A stretch of 64,000 bases of DNA from an uncultured bacterium (GCA_949297775.1 CASFTM010000006.1:1-64000), one strand, 5' to 3'; positions 1 to 8,328 are shown, counted from the first letter of the stretch. The notes: generated from the sequence alone by a model not told the origin. A program made the numbers and translations.

Positions 1-69
1 ATGACAGGTAGTGGAAACTACTTAAAGTAGTAGCTAGTAGAGTGAGGGCTATGCCCGTATTGTGAAAAA

Positions 70-88
70 CCCCCGGCTACGCCGGGGG
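70..88 (-). terminator. Intrinsic terminator of the MBL-fold hydrolase gene
   Basis: A perfect GC-rich stem (CCCCCGGC / GCCGGGGG) with a short TAC-type loop lies just past the stop codon at 112. On the minus strand it is followed by a run of five T. A close variant occurs at 3736-3755. The 69 bases to its left hold no recognisable gene; they may be the tail of a gene outside the window. Confidence 0.8.
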
Positions 89-111
89 ATATTTATTTGC
101 GTTTCTTCAAA

Positions 112-921
112 TCAGCGGGCCAGGCCCAGCGTTTCCAAATCGTCCGGCACATAAATAGAGCCGGGGAATTCCTGTTGGGCTTCGGCCGTGTAGCGCTCTT
201 TACGTTCGGGAAGGCAGTTATCCTGCGTGTGATAGAGCACCAGGCGTTTGGCACCCAACTCCCGTGCGGTACGGGCGGCGTCCAGGGCGGTGCTGTGGTG
301 CTTTTCGTACGGGTTAAAAATATCCCGTTCCGCGTGCAGGCAAAACGCTTCCGAAAGCAGCCAATCCGCCCCCTGAACATATTGGCGGCAGGAAGGATTA
401 TAGGGCTCATCGCCCATACATACCAGCGTTTGCCCGTCCGGCAGGACGGCGCGGTAGCCAAACTGTTTGGTTTTGGTGGAATGAATGTCAAACGCGGTGC
501 AGGAAAAGCCGGCGGCGGTAAACGCATCGCCGTCCTGCAGGCGTACGAATTTGACGCCGCGGTCCAGCACGGCTTGCAATTTGGCGGTCAGCGTCATACG
601 GCAGAAAGTGCGGAGTTTTTCTTCGCATTCCTCGTGGCAGTAAATGGTCAGCCCGGGGTGTTTGCCGCGGATAAAAAGCGAGGCCGCCAGCCGGATGACC
701 CAAATAACGCCCAGGATGTGGTCCGTATGCCCGTGCGTAACAAATAAAGCCGGGATTTGCGCAAGCGGAATGGAAGCTTTTTCCAACTGGGCCAAAATAC
801 CGTTTCCGCCGCCGGCATCGGTTAAGAAATACTGCTTGCCGTTTTGCAACGCAAAACAGGTGTTGTAACATTTGGTCACGAGGGCGTTCCCGGTGCCGAG
901 TAAAATGAGTTTGTAATCCAT
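112..921 (-). CDS. MBL-fold metal-dependent hydrolase (RNase Z-like)
   Basis: A 269-residue protein with the metallo-beta-lactamase signature HGHTDH at residues 63-68. Further likely metal ligands are an Asp near 171 (CMGDEP) and a late His near 233 (LYHTQDN). This arrangement is that of the RNase Z / arylsulfatase-like branch, which uses two zinc ions to cut phosphodiester or ester bonds. No signal peptide is visible, so it is probably cytoplasmic. It starts 4 bp after the upstream gene ends, so the two are probably co-transcribed. True tRNase Z enzymes are usually somewhat longer; a broader role as a metal-dependent phosphodiesterase or hydrolase is equally possible. The fold is certain, the substrate is not. 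Confidence 0.85.
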   Translation of the reverse strand: MDYKLILLGTGNALVTKCYNTCFALQNGKQYFLTDAGGGNGILAQLEKASIPLAQIPALFVTHGHTDHILGVIWVIRLAASLFIRGKHPGLTIYCHEECEEKLRTFCRMTLTAKLQAVLDRGVKFVRLQDGDAFTAAGFSCTAFDIHSTKTKQFGYRAVLPDGQTLVCMGDEPYNPSCRQYVQGADWLLSEAFCLHAERDIFNPYEKHHSTALDAARTARELGAKRLVLYHTQDNCLPERKERYTAEAQQEFPGSIYVPDDLETLGLAR

Positions 922-925
922 ACTT

Positions 926-1789
926 TTATTTTAGCTTTTTTGCCGCCGGATCCGCGGACAGACAAACTTTTTTTAGTTGGCGTTTGACGGCCCTTTGGGC
1001 ATACAGGCGGCGGATTGCCGACGGATAAGAAACGGTTTTGTATTTTTTTAAAACGGTCAATTTAGCTGTGCGGGGGGCCGGCGGTTCAAACAGCCTGCGG
1101 GAAAGCAAATGCGCTATCCCCGGCATTACGCGCTGGGCGTATAAGTCCGGCACAGCGGTTGCGCCCGCATAGCGTACTAGCGAATAGGCAAAAGCATTAC
1201 AGTTGACGGCTTTGTTGGGTTTGTCTTGGCTGTAGCGCTCGGTAATGGAATGGAAGGTGCCGTACGGGAGCGGCTGACGGCGGGTGTAGGCTATATAGTG
1301 CCGGGCCCGTTGCAAAATGCGCAGGGCAAAATCTTCATCCGTATAAGGGGAGCCTACTTCGCCAACGGCAAAATTCCATTTTCCGTTGTCGCGCTGGGCG
1401 AAGAAATCCCGCACGGGTTCCATTTCCCGCGGGGCGTTGAGATGGGCAACCAAATGGCCGTCTGCGTGGCCAATCAGCCGAGTGCCGTTTGCAGCATAGG
1501 CGGCGATGACAAAACCTTTAAATCCGTGTCCGAAGTCTTTTTCTAATTCTTTAAAATAGGCGTTTGGGTTTTGGGGATTATATTTGCGGGCAAAGGCCTG
1601 GGGATTATCCGGAATGACAATCAGCAGGGAATGCCCGTACGAGCGGACCATTCGCCAGTCCTGCTTGGTGTGGATACCAAACTGCAAGGCCATATCAATA
1701 TTGCGGCCTACCCAGTAGACCCGCGCCTGGGCCGGTGCCAACGGGAAAAGAAGCACCAGGGAAAGCAGAAAGGGGAAAAACTTTTTCAT
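926..1789 (-). CDS. Exported protein, possible permuted papain-like (NlpC/P60-type) fold
   Basis: A 287-residue protein with a clear Sec signal peptide (hydrophobic core at residues 5-20, APAQA cleavage region). I do not recognise it by family. Two features suggest a circularly permuted NlpC/P60-like (YiiX/LRAT-type) thiol enzyme: a His in a beta-strand context at residue 53 (YGHSLLIV), and a Cys at 197 in an N-C-x-x-F helix start (NCNAFAYSLVRYAG). The His-before-Cys order is typical of the permuted class. The C-terminal 50 residues are basic. It precedes the MBL hydrolase by 4 bp. The ATG follows the sequence AAGAG, and a TATAAT box overlaps the leader, so the mRNA leader is very short. The fold assignment is inference. 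Confidence 0.6.
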   Translation of the reverse strand: MKKFFPFLLSLVLLFPLAPAQARVYWVGRNIDMALQFGIHTKQDWRMVRSYGHSLLIVIPDNPQAFARKYNPQNPNAYFKELEKDFGHGFKGFVIAAYAANGTRLIGHADGHLVAHLNAPREMEPVRDFFAQRDNGKWNFAVGEVGSPYTDEDFALRILQRARHYIAYTRRQPLPYGTFHSITERYSQDKPNKAVNCNAFAYSLVRYAGATAVPDLYAQRVMPGIAHLLSRRLFEPPAPRTAKLTVLKKYKTVSYPSAIRRLYAQRAVKRQLKKVCLSADPAAKKLK

Positions 1790-1797
1790 CTCTTTAT

Positions 1798-1825
1798 ATT
1801 ATATCGTTTTGTGCCGTATCCACAA
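1798..1825 (-). promoter_or_regulatory. Promoter of the exported papain-like gene
   Basis: On the minus strand TTGTGG (1825-1820), a 16-bp spacer and TATAAT (1803-1798). The -10 box ends 9 bp before the start codon, so the transcript would be nearly leaderless. Confidence 0.55.
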
Positions 1826-1966
1826 AAGGGCCAAAAGGCCTGCCCTTTAATAGGCCTTTCGGATAGGAAAATAAACATGCGGCAGGTGCATCAACAGTAC
1901 GGAGGGGATAGTTTGGGAATCTTTATGCCAGATAATTTATGGCAAAATCCCCAGCTAAACGGGATA

Positions 1967-1993
1967 TTGCCCTCAATAAATTTCTGCTATAAT
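1967..1993 (+). promoter_or_regulatory. Extended -10 promoter of the lipoprotein/ankyrin gene
   Basis: TGCTATAAT forms an extended -10 (TATAAT at 1988-1993) with a weak -35 TTGCCC at 1967-1972, 15 bp spacing. The same TGCTATAAT string precedes the radical SAM gene at 4076-4084. No clear Shine-Dalgarno lies before the ATG at 2022. Confidence 0.55.
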
Positions 1994-2021
1994 AATTAAA
2001 ATTCTTCAGTTCGGATCGTGT

Positions 2022-2786
2022 ATGAGAAAACTATTTAATTTGACGATAGTAGCCTCTCTTTTGTATTCTCAGGCGGGTTGTATTGGGGCGAAGCCTTCTA
2101 ACGATACATTCCCCTATGCCACGCCAGAAATTAAACAAAAACTGGCAAAAGCGATTGATCCCCGCTTAACTGCCGTGCCGGATGATTTTTTTGAAACTTT
2201 TGACTATGCCAATTCCAACTGCGATTGGCATCAAATTATAAACATTTTGGATACACCGGAAGAAAAATGGTTTTGGGAAACGCTTATCAATATGCGGTTG
2301 AAAATGATTGGTGTTGCCTCTATGATGCAAGAGAATATATCTTTGGAAAATCCTGCCATCCCGCCGGAAGTGCTTTCCTCCGTTATCGCTTATGAAGAAG
2401 CTTTCCCCTACAAGCCGAATTTGGAAAACGTAGATAAAGCAAGAAAATATTTAATAGCGATGGCGCTAGGTAATATGCCCATTCCGCCCAGCGCCGAACA
2501 AGCGGAAGCGTATATTGAACAATGGGGCGGCCGAGATACGGATAAATTCTTCCAACAAGTGCGGGAGGAAATGCTGCAGTATTATAAAAAAGCGTTGACT
2601 GCCCGCCAAAACAACATCCTGCCCGCAGATTACGCTACCGTAAAAAATTCCGAAGCAGGCATTACGGAGTATGCCGTTCAGATGCAAGCTCCCGTCCTTT
2701 ACCCTGCGGAGCTGATGATAGCCTCTTTTGGCCTTTCTAAAGAAGATGAAAACGCCATTTATGTAATTCCCCACATTGTCCTTTAA
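2022..2786 (+). CDS. Exported/lipoprotein-like N-terminal part of a frameshifted ankyrin protein
   Basis: The 254-residue reading frame starts with a signal sequence and a possible lipobox (SQAGC, Cys near residue 19). The body is mainly alpha-helical with no recognised domain. It ends at a TAA in the context CTT TAA A (2781-2787). A +1 slip there continues directly into the ankyrin-repeat frame that ends at 3708. That second frame has no Shine-Dalgarno and begins only at a TTG. The simplest reading is one gene of about 560 codons encoding an exported ankyrin protein, split either by a mutation or by a programmed frameshift. Ending at 2786 is what the sequence gives without a shift. Confidence 0.6.
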   Translation: MRKLFNLTIVASLLYSQAGCIGAKPSNDTFPYATPEIKQKLAKAIDPRLTAVPDDFFETFDYANSNCDWHQIINILDTPEEKWFWETLINMRLKMIGVASMMQENISLENPAIPPEVLSSVIAYEEAFPYKPNLENVDKARKYLIAMALGNMPIPPSAEQAEAYIEQWGGRDTDKFFQQVREEMLQYYKKALTARQNNILPADYATVKNSEAGITEYAVQMQAPVLYPAELMIASFGLSKEDENAIYVIPHIVL

Positions 2787-3708
2787 AAACGCTCCTTTCG
2801 CATCTAATTTCAGCATACGGATTGAAAACGAAAAACCCCTGCCGTATAATTTAATGCTGGCTTGGTATTCTATTACCGAAAATAAAAATTATATCCTGCA
2901 GACCGATTTGCCCCGCCAAGATCTGCTTGCCAAACTAATGGGCGATATGGATAAACCGTGGGACGCCCTGTTGGTTACGCTTGCCCCTTACGGACAAGTA
3001 ACGCTCTACGCCTTCAATCAAATTACGGGCAAAACGGAACAGCTGGCGCGCTATCAGGCGCAAGAACATTCCTTCTCGTTTGAAGATTTCCTCCAAATGG
3101 GTATGAGGTACCAATCCGCTGAAAAACCCGCATCCAATTGGAATGAATACCAGCAAATGGCTTTGGAAAAATTTCCCAAAGCCGCCGAAAATTTAAAAGC
3201 TAATGGCTTGCCGGAAAAAGATCCTTCCGAAAAAACATACTGGAATGAAACACCGTCCACAGAGCCCGCCTCTCCCGCGGCCGAACCAGCGGCGGAAGAA
3301 GCCCTTCAAGCTATGGGAATGACGCCGCTGCACATGGCGATTGCCATGGGCGACGCTGCCAAAACGCAAGAACTCATCAGCCAAGGGGCTGACGTAAACG
3401 CCGCTGCTCCTAATATCGGAACCCCGCTGCTGTACGCCTGCAGTGTCGGGAATTTGGAAGCCGCGCGTCTGTTAATCAATGCCAAGGCGGATGTAAATAC
3501 GGCTGGAGATACGGGGTATACGCCGCTTCTAATGGCTTGCCAAAACGGAAATGCAGCGTTGGTAAAGTTATTAATTTCTGCCGGTGCGGACGTGAATGTC
3601 AAACACGTTATGAACGGGCAGGAAACGGGGCTTACCCCGTTAAAAATTGCGCAGGCCTCTGGATTTGAGGAAATAACCCAGCTGCTTACGCAGGCCGGCG
3701 CCAAGTAA
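2776..3708 (+). CDS. Ankyrin-repeat protein, C-terminal part of a frameshifted gene
   Basis: This open frame follows the preceding one in the +1 register and overlaps it by 11 bases. Its first possible start is TTG at 2776, without a ribosome-binding site; an in-frame TAA lies at 2764. Residues 1-150 are a globular region of unknown fold, then a Pro/Ala/Glu-rich linker. About four ankyrin repeats occupy roughly residues 180-310 (for example MTPLHMAIAMGD, TPLLYACSVGN, TPLLMACQNGN, each with a G-A-D-V-N type turn). Ankyrin repeats bind proteins; partner unknown. As a stand-alone product it would lack a signal peptide, while joined to the upstream frame it would be exported. Confidence 0.6.
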   Translation: MSFKNAPFASNFSIRIENEKPLPYNLMLAWYSITENKNYILQTDLPRQDLLAKLMGDMDKPWDALLVTLAPYGQVTLYAFNQITGKTEQLARYQAQEHSFSFEDFLQMGMRYQSAEKPASNWNEYQQMALEKFPKAAENLKANGLPEKDPSEKTYWNETPSTEPASPAAEPAAEEALQAMGMTPLHMAIAMGDAAKTQELISQGADVNAAAPNIGTPLLYACSVGNLEAARLLINAKADVNTAGDTGYTPLLMACQNGNAALVKLLISAGADVNVKHVMNGQETGLTPLKIAQASGFEEITQLLTQAGAK

Positions 3709-3735
3709 GCATATTGTAAACCTCTCTATAAAACT

Positions 3736-3755
3736 CCCCCGGCATACGCCGGGGG
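3736..3755 (+). terminator. Hairpin terminator after the ankyrin gene
   Basis: An 8-bp perfect stem (CCCCCGGC / GCCGGGGG) with loop ATAC, followed by ATATTTATT, 27 bp after the ankyrin stop codon. It is nearly identical to the hairpin at 70-88. Confidence 0.7.
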
Positions 3756-3882
3756 ATATTTATTGGTTATCTGGCTTGTTAATAAAAAATCAAGCTAGCC
3801 CTATAGAGGCTCCTCAATAAATTTTTACTTTGTGCCGAGCAAAAGAAGTTCTAACGCAGTAAAATCCCCGCCGTGTAAATAA

Positions 3883-3902
3883 AACCCCGCCAAAGCGGGG
3901 TT
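3883..3902 (-). terminator. Terminator of tRNA-Ser
   Basis: The minus strand reads AACCCCGC, loop TTTG, GCGGGGTT, then TTATTT, just 3' of the tRNA gene. Confidence 0.75.
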
Positions 3903-3911
3903 AAATTCACA

Positions 3912-3996
3912 CGGAGAGGGAGGGATTCGAACCCTCGATACCTTGCGGTATGCCAGTTTTCAAGACTAGTGCCTTAAACCACTCGGCCACCTCTCC
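3912..3996 (-). tRNA. tRNA-Ser(UGA)
   Basis: On the minus strand the sequence folds as a class II tRNA. The acceptor stem GGAGAGG pairs with CCTCTCC, followed by discriminator G. The anticodon loop CTTGAAA gives anticodon TGA, reading UCA and related serine codons. A long variable arm (GCATACCGCAAGGTATC) and the T arm GGGTTCGAATCCC are present. The 3' CCA is not encoded (TGT follows the discriminator), so it must be added by CCA transferase. Confidence 0.95.
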
Positions 3997-4075
3997 TTTC
4001 TTTTATTTTATTAATTTTCGCGTCTGCGTGTCTGTTTTTCTAGCCTGCTTTTGCCGGGTGGCGGCGGGTGCAAAT

Positions 4076-4084
4076 TGCTATAAT
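4076..4084 (+). promoter_or_regulatory. Extended -10 promoter of the radical SAM - tsaE operon
   Basis: TGC followed by TATAAT (4079-4084), 18 bp before the ATG at 4102; a ribosome-binding-like AAGAGG lies in between. No good -35 is visible, as is usual with extended -10 promoters. Confidence 0.5.
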
Positions 4085-4101
4085 ACCTATAAGAGGTATT
4101 T

Positions 4102-4755
4102 ATGGCAAAACAAGAAACACCTAAGATCGCTTACCGTTTTGGGGACGGGGTCTATTTAAACATCACCAACCGCTGCCCCAATTTATGCGCTTTTTGCATT
4201 AAAACCAAGTGGAATATGGATTTTCACGGAAATAATTTAAATTTGCAGGGCAATGAGCCTTCCGCCGGGGAAGTGGTATCCGCCTTGGATGAGGAACTGA
4301 AAAAAGCCCCGTTTAAAGAGGTGGTGTTCTGTGGGTATGGGGAGCCGACCATGCGCCTGGATGTACTGCTGTTTGTGGCGCAGACGCTTAAAGGTTGGAT
4401 GGCCCAGGCCAAATATCCGCCGTTTAAAATCCGCCTAAATACCAACGGGTTGGGGAACCTCATTAACCGCAAAAACATTGTGCCCGATTTGCGCCGCGTG
4501 GTGGATATCGTCAATGTAAGCCTGAATGCCGAAAACGAAACCGTCTGGCGGCAAATCGTCCGCCCCGCCGCCGGGTACGAAAACGGATACGAAGCCGTGC
4601 GCGAATTTATCCGCCTGTGTGCGGCGGCCGGGTTTGACCGGGTGGTGGCCAGCTGTGTGGACCAAACCGGAGCGGACGCAAAGGCCGTCCAAAAAATTGC
4701 CGAGGACGACGGTGCGGAATTTTATTTAAGGAGCTTTTTAGATGCCCAAAATTAA
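4102..4755 (+). CDS. Radical SAM protein (TatD-associated type)
   Basis: 217 residues with the radical SAM cluster motif C-x3-C-x2-C near residues 28-35 (CPNLCAFC), which binds a 4Fe-4S cluster and S-adenosylmethionine. A glycine-rich stretch follows ([11 protein letters not shown]), as in the SAM-binding strand of this superfamily. The size and the spacing resemble the small radical SAM proteins usually found with TatD-family nucleases. The substrate is unknown. It leads a tight operon, overlapping the next gene by 14 bp and followed by tsaE, tsaB and rimI, which hints at a link to tRNA or ribosome modification. That link is inference. Confidence 0.8.
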   Translation: MAKQETPKIAYRFGDGVYLNITNRCPNLCAFCIKTKWNMDFHGNNLNLQGNEPSAGEVVSALDEELKKAPFKEVVFCGYGEPTMRLDVLLFVAQTLKGWMAQAKYPPFKIRLNTNGLGNLINRKNIVPDLRRVVDIVNVSLNAENETVWRQIVRPAAGYENGYEAVREFIRLCAAAGFDRVVASCVDQTGADAKAVQKIAEDDGAEFYLRSFLDAQN

Positions 4756-5200
4756 AAGACCCGGTGCTTTATTTGTGTTGTTTGTGCTGTTAATCGCCCT
4801 GGTGCTGACGTGGTTCTTTGTCGCCTCTGAAGATTATTACGATTACGCCGCCGATACCATTGAAAGCTCGGCCTCTGTATCGCCGCTTAATAAAGAAAGT
4901 CTGCTGGCGCGGATGAAACCCGTCAAACAAAACTACGATACCGAAGTAAAATACCGCAAGTTTTATTTAACGGCGCCCGGCGCCAAAAAAGTGGAACTGC
5001 TGGCGGACTTTAACCGTTGGGGGAAGGACCCGATTGTTTTGAAAGCATACCGCAAGGGCTATTTTGAAACGTCCGTCGCGCTGACGGGCGGCGAATACAA
5101 ATACGTGTTCTCCGTAGACGGGAAAGAAGTCCCCGATCCCACCAACCTGGACCGCCGGGAAATAGACGGGCACGAAATTTGCATTAAAACGGTGAAATAA
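4742..5200 (+). CDS. Membrane-anchored CBM48/AMPK glycogen-binding-like protein
   Basis: 152 residues. A single N-terminal membrane helix (about residues 9-27) is followed by a linker. From about residue 75 on there is an early-set beta-sandwich typical of the isoamylase-N / AMPK glycogen-binding module (CBM48): VELLADFNRWG, then EYKYVFSVDGKEVPDP. The pattern of a Trp after N-R and the Y-K-Y-x-F strand is the usual hallmark. With the helix at the N terminus the domain should face the periplasm. There is no catalytic domain. It overlaps the radical SAM gene by 14 bp and touches tsaE, so it is co-transcribed with t6A genes, for which I see no functional reason. Carbohydrate binding is inferred from the family. 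Confidence 0.75.
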   Translation: MPKIKRPGALFVLFVLLIALVLTWFFVASEDYYDYAADTIESSASVSPLNKESLLARMKPVKQNYDTEVKYRKFYLTAPGAKKVELLADFNRWGKDPIVLKAYRKGYFETSVALTGGEYKYVFSVDGKEVPDPTNLDRREIDGHEICIKTVK

Positions 5201-5676
5201 TGAAAACAGGACATCTTGCTTCCCACTCCCGCGAAGACACCCTGGCCTTGGCCGCCCGGTTTGCCCAAGCGCTAAAAGGCGGGGAAATTATTTTTTTGCG
5301 CGGGCCGATTGGCGCCGGGAAAACCATTTTTGTAAAAGGCATTGCGTCTGCCCTGGGGCTTAAAAGCTCTCCCACCAGCGCCAGCTTCAGCCTGATGAAG
5401 GAATACAAAAATAAACACCACCGCTTGTTCCATATTGATTTGTTCCGCCTGGAAGAGGGCGAAGTGTTCAACCTCGGGTTTGAAGAAATGCTGGAGGACG
5501 AAAACGCCGTCATTTTGGCGGAATGGCCGGACCCTATCCGCCATATGCTGCCGCAGGACCGGCTGGAAATGGATTTTATTTTAAAAGAAGGCGACGAGCG
5601 CGAAATTGCACTTAAATCGTTTGGGCGCGTTTCCGATGCGCTGTTGGAGGAATTATGCAAAGCGGCAAAACAGTAA
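5200..5676 (+). CDS. tsaE: tRNA threonylcarbamoyladenosine biosynthesis ATPase TsaE
   Basis: 158 residues with the Walker A motif GPIGAGKT near residue 40 and the conserved SPTSASFSLMKEY segment, then HIDLFRLE. TsaE hydrolyses ATP and resets the TsaBD complex that places the threonylcarbamoyl group on A37 of ANN-decoding tRNAs. Length matches the family. It is immediately followed by tsaB (22-bp overlap), the standard partner order. Confidence 0.93.
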   Translation: MKTGHLASHSREDTLALAARFAQALKGGEIIFLRGPIGAGKTIFVKGIASALGLKSSPTSASFSLMKEYKNKHHRLFHIDLFRLEEGEVFNLGFEEMLEDENAVILAEWPDPIRHMLPQDRLEMDFILKEGDEREIALKSFGRVSDALLEELCKAAKQ

Positions 5677-6350
5677 CTTTGGCGATGGATACTTCTTCTT
5701 CGCCGCTTCTTTTGGTATTGGAGAAAGACGGCAAGCGCTTTGTGGCCCGCCGCCAAGGCATCAAGCAGGAAAAACTGCTGTTCCCGGTGTTAAATGCCCT
5801 GTTGGCGAAAGCCGGTGCGGAGTTGACCGATATCGGGCGCATTTTTATTATTCGCGGCCCGGGCCGGTTTACCGGGATACGCATTTCGCTTACGTTTGCT
5901 GCTATGATGAAGTATTTAAACCAAACCGAAGCCCGCGGCGCGACGATGTTTGAAGCGCTCCGCTTTCAGGCCGAAGCATCCCGCGCTTTTAAAACCTGGC
6001 GCAGCCAACACCCGCAAGGGGCATTGGCGGTTGTATTGCACGCGTTTCGGGAAGAGTATTTTTTGCAGATTTTTGATGCACAAAACGCCGGCCCGGCGTG
6101 GCTTTCGCGCGAGGAACTCCTTAGACGCTTGGCGGAATACGGGCGCCCTCTTTTTATAGCCGGGAGCGATAAGGGCGGCGCTTCGCTGGAAGGTTTGTTG
6201 GTCGGCAGCTATACCCTGGCGGCGGATAAAATTTGCAAACTTCAGCCGGTGCAGTTTTTACAAATGGCCCGCCAAGACGGCTGGGAAAAAGACGCCCTGG
6301 AACCCTTGTATTTAAAACCCGCCCGGTTTGAACTGGTTAAACCCGTATGA
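5655..6350 (+). CDS. tsaB: tRNA threonylcarbamoyladenosine biosynthesis protein TsaB
   Basis: 231 residues of the ASKHA fold. The N terminus TLAMDTSSSPLLLVLEKDG and the segment RGPGRFTGIRISLTFA match the TsaB signature (GPGSFTGLRIG type). TsaB is the dimerisation platform for TsaD and TsaE in t6A synthesis. The Ser usual in G-P-G-S-F-T is Arg here, a mild divergence. The C-terminal half is poorly conserved, as in the family. tsaD itself is not in this window. It overlaps tsaE by 22 bp and rimI by 4 bp. Confidence 0.9.
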   Translation: MQSGKTVTLAMDTSSSPLLLVLEKDGKRFVARRQGIKQEKLLFPVLNALLAKAGAELTDIGRIFIIRGPGRFTGIRISLTFAAMMKYLNQTEARGATMFEALRFQAEASRAFKTWRSQHPQGALAVVLHAFREEYFLQIFDAQNAGPAWLSREELLRRLAEYGRPLFIAGSDKGGASLEGLLVGSYTLAADKICKLQPVQFLQMARQDGWEKDALEPLYLKPARFELVKPV

Positions 6351-6781
6351 AAATGCGCCCGGCCCTTGCCTTGGATGCCGCCCGGCTGGCGTTTATTGAA
6401 AGTACCCAGCCGATGAGCGCCCACTGGGGCGAAAAAGGCATGGCCGGGGAGATTGCCAATGCGGCTTCCAGCGTGTGGTGCTGGGAAGAAAATGGCGAAA
6501 TTGTAGGTTTTTTGGCGCTGCGGCTGGCGGCGGGGTTTTGTGAAATTTTAAATTTAGCCGTCCTGCCGGAAGCGTGCCGCAAGGGCATTGGCTTTCGGCT
6601 AGTGTCCCACGCGTTGCGCGACGTGCGCGCCCGCGGCGGCACAGCGGTTACGCTGGAAGTAAATGTGCGCAACCACCCGGCCATTGCGCTCTACTCCAAG
6701 GCGGGGCTGAAAGAACAAGGCCGCCGGGCAAAATTTTATAACGGGACGGATGACGCCCTGATTATGGGGGCCGATTTATGA
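6347..6781 (+). CDS. rimI: GNAT N-acetyltransferase, RimI-like
   Basis: 144 residues with the GNAT core. The acetyl-CoA-binding motif A appears as VLPEACRKGIGFRLV (R/Q-x-x-G-x-G/A pattern), preceded by the beta-4 strand EILNLAV. The segment VNVRNHPAIALYSKAGL is the characteristic RimI C-terminal motif. RimI acetylates the N-terminal alanine of ribosomal protein bS18 and often sits with tsaB, as here. Protein substrate is inferred. Confidence 0.85.
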   Translation: MKMRPALALDAARLAFIESTQPMSAHWGEKGMAGEIANAASSVWCWEENGEIVGFLALRLAAGFCEILNLAVLPEACRKGIGFRLVSHALRDVRARGGTAVTLEVNVRNHPAIALYSKAGLKEQGRRAKFYNGTDDALIMGADL

Positions 6782-8328
6782 AAAATTTTTTGGCAGTACT
6801 TTTGTGTTTGGCGGCTGGCCCGGTGTTTGCGCTTTCGCTCAACGCGCAAAGCAAGCAGGAAGCCCGCTTGTTCAACCAGTTTTTAAAAGCCGTTTACGCC
6901 CAACGTTCGGGCGACCCCAAGGCTTTTGCCGAGCTGGAAAAAACACTCCAGCTAATCCCCGATTCCAAATATCTCAAACGGCTGTTGGTTTCCCAGGCGC
7001 TGGCGGACGGTGCGCCGCAAAAAGCGGCCCCGTATGCCGACTTTATTGAACAGGGCGAAAATTCCGCCGGGGACTGGCTGGTGTACGGCACGTACCAGGT
7101 AAAACAGAATAACATAGCCGAAGCTGAAAAAGCCTACGAACAAGCCCTCGCGCTGGAGCCGGACAACGCCGCTATTTTGTACCAATACGTCTTGCTCCTT
7201 TCCGTAACCAATGTGGACAAAGCCGTGGAAAAACTGCTTTCCCTGGCGGAGGAATACCCCGATTTGGCCCCGGACATCTACACGAAAATCGGTTCGTTGT
7301 ATTTTGACGCGCGCCGGATGGATGAAGCGTTGTCCTACTATAACAAAGCCGTGCAGCTGGCCCCGCAGGACCCTAACCCCCGGTTGGGCCGCGGCGAAGT
7401 GTACGAAAAAAATTCCCAGTATTTTTTAATGCTGCACGAGTTTGAAGAGTTGGAAAAAATGGGCTACGCCAACGCCGGGACGCTTTCACGTATGGCGTCT
7501 GTTTATTTAATCGTAGGCGATTTGCCCAAAGCCGAATCGTATTTTTTGAAAGCCAAAGCCGACGATAACGGAGATGTTCCGTCGGCCTATTTCCTTTCCC
7601 TGCTGGCGGAGCAGAAAGGGGAGTTTTCCCAGGCGATTGGCTATTTAAAGGACTCGGCCGATTACGGGCGTTCCGCCTCCAAGTGGCTGCGGGTAAGCTT
7701 TTACCAACAACGGCTGAACCAGCCGGAAGAAAGCCTGAAAACGCTGGAGCAGGCGTATGAAAAATTTGACGGGAATGTAGAAGTGGCGTATTTTTACGCG
7801 CTGGCTTTAAACGATGCCAAAAAATATAAAAAAGCGGCGAAAGTGTTTGAAAAATTGCTGCAATCTAATCCCACGTACGAAGACGCCCGCCTGCAGTATG
7901 CCTTTACGCTGGACAGTTTAAAAAAATACAAAGAACTGGACCACCAGCTGGCCCTGCTTTTGGAACAAAACCCTAATAACGCCGCGGCGCTTAATTTGTA
8001 TGCCTATTCGTTGGCCCTGCGGGGCGAGCGTTTGGAACAGGCGCAGGAATACGCCGCCCGTGCCCTTTCGTTGGTGCCGCAGGATAATTCGTTTATAGAC
8101 ACGCAGGCCTGGGTTTATTTTAAGCAAGGCAAGCTCCAGCAAGCGGCGGATTTGCTTTTTGCCATTGACCCCGCGGTAATACAAGCTAATCCGGAAATAG
8201 CCTACCACTTGGGTGCTGTTTTGTACGAGCAAGGCGAATACGAAAAAGCCCGCCCATATTTGGAGCAGGCGCGCGAAACCATAAAAGAAGCGGCAAAATT
8301 GTATAAGAAATTGCCGAAACAAAAATAA
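6778..8328 (+). CDS. Exported tetratricopeptide-repeat protein
   Basis: 516 residues with a signal peptide (FLAVLLCLAAGPVFA) followed by about ten TPR-like helical hairpins, for example AEAEKAYEQALALEPDNAA and MDEALSYYNKAVQLAPQDP. Such repeats form superhelical scaffolds for protein complexes, here in the periplasm or on the outer membrane. There is no catalytic motif. It is the last gene of the operon, overlapping rimI by 4 bp and ending 20 bp before a strong terminator. The exact partner is unknown. Confidence 0.85.
   Translation: MKNFLAVLLCLAAGPVFALSLNAQSKQEARLFNQFLKAVYAQRSGDPKAFAELEKTLQLIPDSKYLKRLLVSQALADGAPQKAAPYADFIEQGENSAGDWLVYGTYQVKQNNIAEAEKAYEQALALEPDNAAILYQYVLLLSVTNVDKAVEKLLSLAEEYPDLAPDIYTKIGSLYFDARRMDEALSYYNKAVQLAPQDPNPRLGRGEVYEKNSQYFLMLHEFEELEKMGYANAGTLSRMASVYLIVGDLPKAESYFLKAKADDNGDVPSAYFLSLLAEQKGEFSQAIGYLKDSADYGRSASKWLRVSFYQQRLNQPEESLKTLEQAYEKFDGNVEVAYFYALALNDAKKYKKAAKVFEKLLQSNPTYEDARLQYAFTLDSLKKYKELDHQLALLLEQNPNNAAALNLYAYSLALRGERLEQAQEYAARALSLVPQDNSFIDTQAWVYFKQGKLQQAADLLFAIDPAVIQANPEIAYHLGAVLYEQGEYEKARPYLEQARETIKEAAKLYKKLPKQK

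Noticed and set aside
5184-5756. 190-codon frame opposite tsaE
   Set aside because: Serine/arginine-rich antisense shadow of tsaE and tsaB, no ribosome site.
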